Positions 1 to 6,091 of a DNA stretch of 8,760 bases are shown here, in pieces; within the stretch, counting starts at the first letter, position 1, and each line of letters begins with the position of its first letter. The translations under genes were made by a program, and so were the position numbers. Source of the DNA: Hyphomicrobiaceae bacterium (GTDB lineage Bacteria > Pseudomonadota > Alphaproteobacteria > Rhizobiales > Hyphomicrobiaceae); NCBI GenBank assembly GCA_025359005.1, contig JANYHP010000662.1:1-8760 (forward strand). Reading direction: 5' to 3'. Below the pieces are notes generated by a model, which saw only the letters and a program-made list of their open reading frames with translations, did no database searches and had not been told where the DNA came from.

Positions 1-1664
1 CCAAGAAGGCAGCGACCAAGGCCAACGTCTCCACCGTGCCTGGCCATCTCGGCGTCATCGAGGACGACAAGCAGGCCGTCAAGATCGCCGACGAGATCGG
101 TTATCCGGTGATGATCAAGGCTTCGGCCGGCGGCGGCGGCAAGGGCATGCGTATCGCGCATTCCGCCAGCGAGGTCGCCGAAGGCTTCGCGCGCTCGAAG
201 TCCGAAGCGAAATCCTCGTTCGGCGACGACCGGATGTTCATCGAGAAATTCATCGTCAACCCGCGCCACATCGAGATCCAGGTGTTGGGCGACAAGCATG
301 GCAACGTCATCTATCTCGGCGAACGCGAGTGCTCGATTCAACGCCGTAACCAGAAGGTCATCGAAGAAGCGCCGTCGCCGCTGCTCGACGAGGCCACCCG
401 CAAGAAAATGGGCGAACAGGCCGTAGCCCTGGCCCGCGCCGTCGGCTACGACAGCGCCGGCACGGTGGAGTTCGTAGCGGCGCAGGACCGATCGTTCTTC
501 TTCCTGGAGATGAACACGCGGTTGCAAGTCGAGCATCCGGTTACCGAGATGATCACCGGCGTCGACCTCGTCGAGCAGATGATCCGCGTGGCGGCAGGGG
601 AAAAGCTGCCGTTCAAGCAGAGCGATATTCGCCTCAACGGCTGGGCGGTGGAAACCCGCATCTACGCGGAAGATCCCTATCGCAATTTCCTGCCGTCCAT
701 CGGGCGGCTGACCAGGTATCGCCCCCCCGTCGAAGGCCCCATGGATGGCGGCACGGTGCGCAACGACACCGGCGTTTTCGAGGGCGGCGAGATCTCGATG
801 TACTACGACCCGATGATCGCCAAGTTGGTGACGCATGCGCCCACCCGGACGGCCGCGATCGACCTGCAAGCCAAGGCGCTCGACGCCTTCGCCATCGACG
901 GCATCCAGCACAACATCCCGTTTCTGACCTCGCTGATGCAGCATCCGCGCTGGCGCTCGGGCAAGATCTCCACCGGCTTCATCAAGGAAGAGTTTCCCGA
1001 CGGGTTCCAGCCACGCATCGCCGACGGCACCGATCTCGAAACCCTGGTCGGCGTCGCCGCCGCCATCGATCACCTCGGCAATCTGCGGCGGCGCGCGATC
1101 AGCCACCAGATGGGCGGGCCGGCCGTCCGGTTCGCCATGCACCGGGTCGTGTCGATCAGCGGCCAGGCCCGCGCGGTGCAAGTCGAGGGCGGCATCGGCA
1201 GTCCGACCATCGTGACGATGCTCGGCAAGGGCGGCGAGGCCGGCCGCAGCATGACGCTCGTGTCGGCCTACTGGCCGGGCGAACCGCTGTGGCAGGGCAC
1301 GGTCGACGGGCGCACCATCTCGGTGCAAGTGCGGCCACTGCTCAACGGCGTCGAGCTTGCCTACCGCGGCGTGGCCGCCAAGGCGCACGTCTATACCGCG
1401 CGCGAGGCGGAACTGGCCGCGCTGATGCCGGAGAAGGCGCCGGCCGACATGTCGAAGTTCCTGCTCTGCCCCATGCCGGGGCTGGTGAAAGCGATCCACG
1501 TCGTGGACGGGGCGGACGTGAAGGCCGGCGATACCCTGGCCGTCGTCGAAGCCATGAAGATGGAGAACGTGCTGCGCGCCGAACGCGACGGCGTCGTCAA
1601 ATCCGTCAAAGCCAAAGCCGGCGAAAGCCTGGCAGTGGACGCCGTGATCATGGTATTTGCGTGA
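1..1664 (+). CDS. pccA: Propionyl-CoA (acetyl-CoA) carboxylase alpha subunit, biotin carboxylase plus biotin carrier; 5' end outside window
   Basis: This protein carries out the ATP- and bicarbonate-dependent carboxylation of its own biotin and presents carboxybiotin to a separate beta subunit. The usual product in this family is methylmalonyl-CoA from propionyl-CoA, made in the cytoplasm. The reading frame is open from base 3 and lacks a start, so about 110 N-terminal residues lie upstream. The fragment has 553 residues; the family is usually about 665-670. Visible motifs are the ATP-grasp glycine loop KASAGGGGKGM (about residue 39), the biotin carboxylase signatures GERECSIQRRNQK and EMNTRLQVEHPV, and a middle BT-type linker domain. 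The C-terminal biotinyl domain carries EAMKMEN, with the biotin lysine at fragment residue 519, 34 residues from the end. The sequence KFLLCPMPGLV before the carrier domain favours PccA over AccC/AccA3-type proteins. A GTG at base 36 is internal, not the start. The substrate assignment is inferred from family resemblance; the beta subunit is not in the window. Confidence 0.93.
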   Translation, partial: KKAATKANVSTVPGHLGVIEDDKQAVKIADEIGYPVMIKASAGGGGKGMRIAHSASEVAEGFARSKSEAKSSFGDDRMFIEKFIVNPRHIEIQVLGDKHGNVIYLGERECSIQRRNQKVIEEAPSPLLDEATRKKMGEQAVALARAVGYDSAGTVEFVAAQDRSFFFLEMNTRLQVEHPVTEMITGVDLVEQMIRVAAGEKLPFKQSDIRLNGWAVETRIYAEDPYRNFLPSIGRLTRYRPPVEGPMDGGTVRNDTGVFEGGEISMYYDPMIAKLVTHAPTRTAAIDLQAKALDAFAIDGIQHNIPFLTSLMQHPRWRSGKISTGFIKEEFPDGFQPRIADGTDLETLVGVAAAIDHLGNLRRRAISHQMGGPAVRFAMHRVVSISGQARAVQVEGGIGSPTIVTMLGKGGEAGRSMTLVSAYWPGEPLWQGTVDGRTISVQVRPLLNGVELAYRGVAAKAHVYTAREAELAALMPEKAPADMSKFLLCPMPGLVKAIHVVDGADVKAGDTLAVVEAMKMENVLRAERDGVVKSVKAKAGESLAVDAVIMVFA

Positions 1665-1784
1665 GGGGCGACGCTCTTGCGATTTGATTCAAATGGTATT
1701 TTTACCCTTTCCTAACCACGGCTGGTAACACCGCTTCAACCGTGTCCTGGCACACTCCGGCCAACGTTCACCTGGAGTTCCGTC
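1665..1784 (+). promoter_or_regulatory. AT-rich gap before the DUF805 gene, with two small dyads and a ribosome binding site
   Basis: This 120-base gap contains the only clearly AT-rich patch in this part of the window (about 1681-1715). It holds the dyad ATTTG-ATT-CAAAT (1682-1694), directly followed by GGTA-TTTT-TACC (1695-1706). These could be part of a promoter or operator, or a weak terminator for the upstream carboxylase gene. I could not match a convincing -35/-10 pair. A GGAG element at 1774-1777, seven bases before the ATG at 1785, is the probable ribosome binding site and supports that start. Confidence 0.35.
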
Positions 1785-2435
1785 ATGGGCCAGTTATTGG
1801 GTCGACTTTTGAGTCAGTTGCCTGTCGTCGTGATTTACGCGCGCCTTGCGGCTGCCTGTACGATGCTCGCCGCGCTCGATGCAGCGACCGTCAAGGCCGA
1901 GGCGGAGACGTTCGTTCGCCGTGGTTGGCCCATCTTGAAAGAAGTGTGCGATCCGCGCGGGCGCTGCAACCGGCGCGCCTTCCTGGTGATCGCGCTGGTC
2001 TTCCTCGCCATGCAGACGGCGCTGGCGGCCCTGTTCTGGATCAGCGGCTTCGAGCCGGGCTTCAATCTCACCGTGACCCTCAATGCGCCGGTGATCTGGA
2101 TCGGTACGACAGTGTGCTTCAAGCGCCTGCATGACGTCGGCCTCAAAGGCTGGTGGCTGCCGGGCGCATTCGCGCTCTGGTTCGTGGCGGCCATGCTGGT
2201 CGCCATGATCGTCTCAATGGTGCTGGGCGAAGATGCCGTGTTGCCAGGGCAGCCGGCCTTCTACGCGGTGTTCGCAGCAATCACGCTGCCAGCCTTCGGC
2301 GCGCTGCTGTGGCTGCATACCGCGCCGAGCGATGCGGGCGACAATCGGTTCGGCCCCATACCCGGTGAAACCGGCCTGTCGATGCCGCGCCGCGCAGCCG
2401 AGCCCGTTGACACCGAGAGCGCGGTCGCGGCCTGA
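1785..2435 (+). CDS. DUF805 family integral membrane protein
   Basis: The 216-residue protein shows the three hallmarks of DUF805 in order: a Gly/Arg-rich entry to the first helix (GRCNRRAF, residues 59-66), the signature KRLHDVGLKGWW (113-124) just after a hydrophobic helix, and a C-terminal NRFGP motif (187-191). Hydrophobic segments lie near residues 67-85, 100-112, 125-147 and 157-178, so it should sit in the inner membrane with about four helices. The first 55 residues contain a further moderately hydrophobic stretch (12-32) and are longer than in minimal DUF805 proteins. The start at 1785 is supported by GGAG upstream; a later in-frame ATG at 1863 is possible. The last 20 residues are polar and look disordered. 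The biochemical role of DUF805 is not established, so none is assigned. It is separated by 120 bases from the carboxylase gene and followed by a terminator-like hairpin, so it may be monocistronic. Confidence 0.82.
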   Translation: MGQLLGRLLSQLPVVVIYARLAAACTMLAALDAATVKAEAETFVRRGWPILKEVCDPRGRCNRRAFLVIALVFLAMQTALAALFWISGFEPGFNLTVTLNAPVIWIGTTVCFKRLHDVGLKGWWLPGAFALWFVAAMLVAMIVSMVLGEDAVLPGQPAFYAVFAAITLPAFGALLWLHTAPSDAGDNRFGPIPGETGLSMPRRAAEPVDTESAVAA

Positions 2436-2476
2436 GGCTGGCTGGCTATCCTCACGGCACAAATTTCGACATGATG

Positions 2477-2512
2477 AGGGCGTGGCTTTGCAGCTGCGCC
2501 CTTGTTGCGTTT
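2477..2512 (+). terminator. Probable intrinsic terminator of the DUF805 gene
   Basis: The arms AGGGCG (2477-2482) and CGCCCT (2497-2502) pair perfectly. The interior adds TG/TG wobble pairs and GCT/AGC around a four-base TTGC loop, giving an almost continuous 11-bp stem. It is followed by the T-rich stretch TGTTGCGTTT. It sits about 40 bases after the DUF805 stop codon, where a terminator is expected, and upstream of the hydrolase start chosen here. The T-run is interrupted, so efficiency is uncertain. Confidence 0.55.
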
Positions 2513-2575
2513 GAAATCGGGCTCACCCATGGGTCTGCCCCCACGGCGAAATGTCAGGCGTCTGGATGGCATGCA

Positions 2576-3472
2576 ATGATTGAGGCTTCGGTCACCGCCG
2601 GCGTTTTGCAGGTGTCGTACCGGGAGTATGGCGCGCCGGGTGGGTGGCCGTGCATTCTCGGGCACGGCTTTCCCTACGACGTGCATGCCTATGCGGACGT
2701 GGCGCCGCTGCTGGCGGACGCGGGCGCGCACGTGATCGTGCCCCATCTGCGCGGCTACGGACCGACACGGTTCCTTTCGATCGAAACACCGCGCTCGGGC
2801 GAGCAGGCCGCACTGGCCTTCGATCTCAAGGCGCTGCTGGATGCACTCGGGATTGAGCGGGCCGTGCTCGGCGGCTACGACTGGGGTGGACGCGCCGCAT
2901 GCATCGTCGCAGCACTGTGGCCCGAGCGCGTCGCAGCCCTGGTGTCGGGCAATTCCTATAACATCCAGAATATCGCACGTGCCGGTGAGCCGCTGCCCGC
3001 CGAACAGGAAGCGGCGCTCTGGTATCAATACTATTTCCATGGCCAGCGCGGGCGGGCGGGGTTGGCGCAAGATCGAAGCGGCATCACGCGGCTGCTGTGG
3101 CGGATGTGGTCGCCGACCTGGGCCTTCGATGAGGGCACCTTCGTGCGCTCGGCATCAGCATTCGACAACCCGGACTTCGTCGACGTGGTGATCCATTCCT
3201 ACCGTCATCGCTTCGGATTGGTGGCGGGCGACCCGACGATGGCCGGCATCGAGGCGCGGCTCGCGCCACAACCGCCGATCACCGTGCCGACGATCGCCAT
3301 CGATGGCGACCGCGACGGCGTCAGCTTCGGCACCGCTGGCCACGCGAGAAAGTTCACCGGGCGCTACGAGTTCCGCGTGTTCGAAGGCGCCGGCCACAAC
3401 CTGCCGCAAGAGCGCCCCGCCGACTGGGCACGCGCCGTGCTCGACGCACGCGCGATGGCGCAGGACATCTAG
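2576..3472 (+). CDS. Alpha/beta hydrolase, epoxide hydrolase / haloalkane dehalogenase-like (Asp nucleophile)
   Basis: The 298-residue protein has the full layout of an alpha/beta hydrolase. The oxyanion-hole motif HGFP is at residues 30-33. The nucleophile elbow GGYDWGG has aspartate 102 in place of serine. A cap region follows with the aromatic run WYQYYF. The probable charge-relay acid is D247 in DGDRDGV, and the catalytic histidine is H274 in GAGHNLPQERP. An Asp nucleophile followed by Trp is typical of epoxide hydrolases and haloalkane dehalogenases, which form an ester intermediate with substrate; the substrate here cannot be read. No signal peptide is seen from this start, so it is probably cytoplasmic. 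An upstream in-frame ATG at 2471 would add 35 residues. I prefer 2576 because the extension overlaps a terminator-like hairpin, falls outside the conserved fold, and has no ribosome binding site, whereas a GGATGG (2564-2569) lies six bases before 2576. Confidence 0.85.
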   Translation: MIEASVTAGVLQVSYREYGAPGGWPCILGHGFPYDVHAYADVAPLLADAGAHVIVPHLRGYGPTRFLSIETPRSGEQAALAFDLKALLDALGIERAVLGGYDWGGRAACIVAALWPERVAALVSGNSYNIQNIARAGEPLPAEQEAALWYQYYFHGQRGRAGLAQDRSGITRLLWRMWSPTWAFDEGTFVRSASAFDNPDFVDVVIHSYRHRFGLVAGDPTMAGIEARLAPQPPITVPTIAIDGDRDGVSFGTAGHARKFTGRYEFRVFEGAGHNLPQERPADWARAVLDARAMAQDI

Positions 3473-3485
3473 CTTGGATCGCGCG

Positions 3486-3504
3486 TCGATGCGCGCCGCA
3501 TCGA
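3486..3504 (+). terminator. Perfect 8-bp stem-loop after the hydrolase gene
   Basis: The arms TCGATGCG (3486-3493) and CGCATCGA (3497-3504) are exact reverse complements around a CGC loop, 13 bases after the hydrolase stop codon. There is no T-run after it, so it is not a textbook intrinsic terminator. It may protect the 3' end of the message, help a Rho-dependent stop, or bind a protein. The rest of the gap up to 3585 shows no other clear signal except the ribosome binding site of the next gene. Confidence 0.4.
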
Positions 3505-3585
3505 AGCTTGACCCAGCCTACATCCGTGGATCAAAACGGCGATCAGTCGTTGAATTCGGTGCCGCCAACTTCAGAGAGACCGCCC

Positions 3586-5184
3586 ATGCGATCCTATCAT
3601 CTCCCCGGCCGGTCGCCGGTCATTGCGCGACAGGCCATGGCCGCGACGTCGCATCCGGCGGCCACGCTGGTGGCCATCGAGACGCTGAAGCGCGGCGGCA
3701 ACGCGATCGATGCGGCGATCGCGGCCGTAGCGCTGCTGTGCGTGATCGAACCGGCAATGACGGGGATCGGCGGCGATTGCTTCGCACTGCTGCACAAGCC
3801 GGGTAGCGGTCCGGGCACCGGACTGATTGCACTCAACGGCTCCGGCATCGCGCCAAGGGCGGCCACGCCCGAATGGTACGCGACGGCGGGCATCACGCAG
3901 ATCCAGGTGACGACGCCGCACGCGGTGACGGTGCCGGGCGCCATTGACGCCTGGGCCACCTTGCTGGCCGATCACGGCACGATGACCTTCGCCGATGTGC
4001 TCGCGCCGGCCATTGAGGCGGCAGAAGGCGGCTTTGCGGTAGCGCCCCGCGTTGCCCATGACTGGGCGGGGCTAGTCGACAAGCTGGCACTGCACGCGGG
4101 CGCACGCCGGCATCTGCTGATCGACGGCCGTGCGCCGCGCTTAGGCGAGACCGTGCGCTTCCCAGCGTTGGCCTCAACCTTGAAAACCATTGCGCGCGAA
4201 GGCCGCGACGGCTTCTACACGGGCGCCGTCGCTGCCGACATCGTCGCCGAACTCACCTCCCTCGGCGGGCTGCATACGCTGGCCGACTTCGGCGCGCAGA
4301 AGGCGCACTATGTCGCGCCCATCTCGGTGCCCTACGGTGGCGCCCGCCTGCACGAACTGCCACCCAACAACCAGGGCATCGTCGCACTCATTCTGTTGCG
4401 GATGCTGGATGTGCTGGACGTGCGCGCAGCCGGCGCTCTGTCGGCCGAACGCTATCACCTGATGATGGAGTGCGCGCGGCTGGCCTATGCGGCGCGCGAT
4501 GCCTTCTTAGCCGACCCGCTGCACGTCGACGTCCCCGTCGCACACATGCTGTCGGACGGCTTCATCGCCGATCTCGTGCGCCGCATCGATCGCAAGAAGC
4601 GCACGGCCGATCTCGGTCCGGTGCCCAAACCAGCGGGCACTGACACGACCTACCTCACCGTCGTCGACAAGGCCGGAATGGCTGTTTCCTTCATAAATTC
4701 ACTGTTCTCGGGCTTCGGCTCGGGGATCGTGACGCAGCAATCGGGCGTGGTTCTGCAGAACCGCGGCACCGGCTTCACGCTCGATCCGGCGCACCCCAAC
4801 GTCATCGCACCGGGCAAGCGGCCCATGCACACGCTGGTGCCGGCGTTGGCGACCAGGCACGACAAGCCCTGGCTGTCGTTCGGCGTGATGGGCGCGGCCT
4901 TCCAACCCATCGGCCACGTCTATCTGATGACCAACATGCTCGATTACGGCATGGACGTGCAGCAGGCGATCGATCATCCGCGCATGTTCTTCGAAGGCGG
5001 CGTGGTGCAAGTCGAACAGCCACTGCAAGGCGCGATCACTGACCGGCTCGCGAGCCTCGGGCACACGATGGCGCTGCGCGACGATCCATGGGGTGGCGGA
5101 CAAGCGATCGAGATCGACACGACGCGCGGCGTGCTCATCGGTGGCTCTGATCCGCGCAAGGATGGATGCGCGCTTGGATACTGA
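3586..5184 (+). CDS. Gamma-glutamyltransferase family protein (Ntn hydrolase), apparently not exported
   Basis: The family cleaves gamma-glutamyl bonds such as that of glutathione, or acyl side chains in acylase-like members, after the precursor cuts itself into a large and a small subunit. This 532-residue protein has the conserved N-terminal block GGNAIDAAIA (38-47), EPAMTGIGGDCFAL (55-68), and the processing site DTTYLTVVD. T354 is the predicted new N-terminus and nucleophile, giving subunits of about 353 and 179 residues. SGFGSG follows, and the protein ends with the typical GGSDPRKDGCALGY. The usual TTH is TTY here. There is no signal peptide, unlike periplasmic Ggt of enterobacteria, so it resembles the cytoplasmic YwrD/acylase-like branch. 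The start at 3586 is preferred over an in-frame ATG at 3508 because the extra 26 residues are polar and unlike the family, and AGAGAG (3573-3578) precedes 3586. The substrate is unresolved. Confidence 0.88.
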   Translation: MRSYHLPGRSPVIARQAMAATSHPAATLVAIETLKRGGNAIDAAIAAVALLCVIEPAMTGIGGDCFALLHKPGSGPGTGLIALNGSGIAPRAATPEWYATAGITQIQVTTPHAVTVPGAIDAWATLLADHGTMTFADVLAPAIEAAEGGFAVAPRVAHDWAGLVDKLALHAGARRHLLIDGRAPRLGETVRFPALASTLKTIAREGRDGFYTGAVAADIVAELTSLGGLHTLADFGAQKAHYVAPISVPYGGARLHELPPNNQGIVALILLRMLDVLDVRAAGALSAERYHLMMECARLAYAARDAFLADPLHVDVPVAHMLSDGFIADLVRRIDRKKRTADLGPVPKPAGTDTTYLTVVDKAGMAVSFINSLFSGFGSGIVTQQSGVVLQNRGTGFTLDPAHPNVIAPGKRPMHTLVPALATRHDKPWLSFGVMGAAFQPIGHVYLMTNMLDYGMDVQQAIDHPRMFFEGGVVQVEQPLQGAITDRLASLGHTMALRDDPWGGGQAIEIDTTRGVLIGGSDPRKDGCALGY

Positions 5185-5189
5185 GTGCG

Positions 5190-5214
5190 CGTCGCTCGAC
5201 AGGTCGACGTTTTT
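5190..5214 (+). terminator. Weak terminator candidate after the gamma-glutamyltransferase gene
   Basis: CGTCG (5190-5194) can pair with CGACG (5205-5209) across a ten-base loop and is followed directly by TTTTT (5210-5214). The stem is only five base pairs, so this is a marginal intrinsic terminator, but its place right after the stop codon at 5184 fits. Confidence 0.35.
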
Positions 5215-5421
5215 GCGCATCGTCATCATGCGTCTTCGATTGACAGGTCGCGAGTGACCGCGTTGAACTGTTGCGCGAGCGCAATTGTCCACATCAAACC
5301 GACATCGATCAGGGTGATTACGAAAATTTGCGTTTGCTGTTTGACACTTGAATCCGCGAGTGTCGAAAAAGCCTCGAAACGATTCGGGGTCTAGACGAGA
5401 CGCCAATCTCAGGAGAGAACC
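5215..5421 (+). promoter_or_regulatory. Leader region of the Lys/Ala peptide gene, with a TTGACA element inside a dyad
   Basis: This non-coding stretch has lower GC than the flanking genes (for example 5280-5350) and precedes the small genes at 5422 and 5538. A TTGACA hexamer lies at 5341-5346, a perfect match to a sigma-70-type -35 box. It overlaps the inverted repeat GACACT (5343-5348) / AGTGTC (5359-5364) with a ten-base spacer. No good -10 box is found at 17-18 bases, so promoter function is only suggested. A second TTGACA is at 5240-5245, and the nine-mer GACAGGTCG occurs twice (5198-5206 and 5242-5250). The near-ideal Shine-Dalgarno sequence AGGAG is at 5411-5415, six bases before the ATG at 5422. 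Confidence 0.35.
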
Positions 5422-5496
5422 ATGGCTAAGAAAGCTGCCGCCAAGAAGCCCGCCGCCAAGCCTGCCAAGAAGGCCGCTGCGAAGAAGAAGAAGTAA
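5422..5496 (+). CDS. 24-residue Lys/Ala/Pro basic peptide, histone H1 tail-like
   Basis: A complete micro-gene starts at ATG 5422 with AGGAG six bases upstream and ends at TAA 5494-5496. The peptide contains 11 Lys, 10 Ala, 2 Pro and the initiator Met, and nothing else. It begins MAKKAAAKKPAAK and ends in a run of four lysines, giving a net charge near +11. This composition matches the C-terminal tails of histone H1 and of bacterial H1-like or AlgP/HU-extended proteins, which bind nucleic acid without sequence specificity. There is no hydrophobic segment, so membrane insertion is not expected. The reason to believe it is a gene is the combination of an excellent ribosome binding site, a clean start and stop, and strict two-base-type codon content (AAG, GCC/GCT). 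It is followed by a GC-rich hairpin and then a small exported protein gene 41 bases downstream. A role in nucleoid or RNA binding is inference only. Confidence 0.65.
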   Translation: MAKKAAAKKPAAKPAKKAAAKKKK

Positions 5497-5498
5497 CT

Positions 5499-5522
5499 GG
5501 GCAGGCCGCACGCGGCCGACCC
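5499..5522 (+). terminator. GC-rich hairpin between the two small genes
   Basis: GGG (5499-5501) and GGCCG (5504-5508) pair with CGGCC (5513-5517) and CCC (5520-5522) around a CACG tetraloop, with one small CA/GA internal loop. It begins three bases after the peptide gene's stop codon. No T-run follows, so it could be an attenuator, an mRNA-stabilising 3' structure, or a partial terminator that sets the ratio between the peptide and the downstream gene. Confidence 0.45.
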
Positions 5523-5537
5523 CGGACAGAGTGATGC

Positions 5538-5975
5538 ATGTACGGAGTTGTCCCTGTGAGATCAGCCCGCAAGCTTGGCAATGCCAACCGGAACCGGTTC
5601 GTGGCATGGAGTTTGACGGTGCTGGTCTTTCCAGGCCTTCTGCCGGTCTTTTCAAGCCTTGCTGCCGACGCGGCAACCCTCGCCAATCGCGACGACAAGG
5701 ACCACAAGGTCACCATCGTCGAAGGCGAGACGAAGTCGGACCAGATGCTGCAGCCGCAGCAGATCATGGACAAGATCTGCCCCAAGAGCTGCGTGGTCCG
5801 CCTCAACGACAGCGAAGACGACGAATACCAGATCGAACCCGACGACATGGTGTCCATCGAGGACGGCTACCTCTATCACGACACGCCGCCCGAAGCCCCG
5901 ACAGCCCCCGGCACAACGCCACCCGCCGCACCACCCGCGCCCCCCGCCGTGCCGCAGCCTCCGGCGAAGCTTTAG
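5538..5975 (+). CDS. Small exported acidic protein with CxxxC motif and Pro-rich tail, unknown function
   Basis: The 145-residue product has a basic N-region (RSARKLGNANRNR), a hydrophobic core (about 21-41) and a likely signal peptidase I site after ADA at residue 45. The mature protein should therefore be periplasmic or extracellular. The mature part (46-115) begins TLANRDDKDHKVTIVEGE, contains the cysteine pair CPKSC (C81, C85) and a very acidic stretch NDSEDDEYQIEPDDMVSIEDG, then YLYHD. Residues 117-143 are almost only Pro, Ala and Thr, a likely flexible linker or wall-facing tail. I recall similar hypothetical proteins in Hyphomicrobiales but no named family or function. Two starts are possible: ATG 5538, or GTG 5556 (residue 7), which has GGAG 11-14 bases upstream. 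Both retain the signal peptide. CxxxC could form a disulphide or bind metal; this is not shown. The gene lies 41 bases after the Lys/Ala peptide gene and may share its transcript. Confidence 0.7.
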   Translation: MYGVVPVRSARKLGNANRNRFVAWSLTVLVFPGLLPVFSSLAADAATLANRDDKDHKVTIVEGETKSDQMLQPQQIMDKICPKSCVVRLNDSEDDEYQIEPDDMVSIEDGYLYHDTPPEAPTAPGTTPPAAPPAPPAVPQPPAKL

Positions 5976-6022
5976 GGTGTCTGCGAATTCGCGCGTGTCG
6001 CGTCCGCCTCCGCAATCGGTCG

Positions 6023-6042
6023 TCAAAGTCTTAGAACTTTGA
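6023..6042. promoter_or_regulatory. AT-rich inverted repeat upstream of the glutamate-synthase-like gene
   Basis: TCAAAGT (6023-6029) and ACTTTGA (6036-6042) are exact reverse complements with a six-base CTTAGA spacer. This stands out in a GC-rich region. It lies 48 bases after the stop of the exported-protein gene and 49 bases before the ATG at 6092, so it could be an operator or part of a terminator, although no T-run follows. A separate ten-base palindrome, GCGAATTCGC, is at 5983-5992. The rest of 5976-6091 shows no further clear signal; GGGGG at 6081-6085 is the only ribosome-binding-site candidate for 6092. Confidence 0.35.
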
Positions 6043-6091
6043 TGAAACTCCGCTAACGTCCGGCGACGACACGGTTGAGCGGGGGCAAGAC

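Noticed and set aside
1289..1687. Second plus-frame open stretch of 132 codons in the 3' part of the carboxylase gene
   Set aside because: It is an Arg/Gly-rich shifted frame; the in-frame biotinyl domain with EAMKMEN is intact, so there is no frameshift.
2261..3070. Minus-strand open frame of 269 codons covering the end of DUF805 and the start of the hydrolase
   Set aside because: It spans two real genes and a terminator-like hairpin and shows no recognisable family.
3508..3585. N-terminal extension of the gamma-glutamyltransferase from ATG 3508
   Set aside because: The 26 extra residues are polar, contain no export signal and are unlike the family; the ATG at 3586 has a better ribosome binding site.
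4699..5676. Long minus-strand open frame of 325 codons antisense to the gamma-glutamyltransferase 3' end and the small genes
   Set aside because: It runs opposite well-supported motifs, crosses the leader, the peptide gene and a terminator candidate, and its translation is Arg/Gly/Leu-rich without family resemblance. High GC makes such shadows common.
5348..6034. Plus-strand open frame of 228 codons overlapping both small genes in another frame
   Set aside because: Translation is Arg/Pro-rich; the overlapped frames have a signal peptide and a good ribosome binding site respectively, so this one is a shadow.
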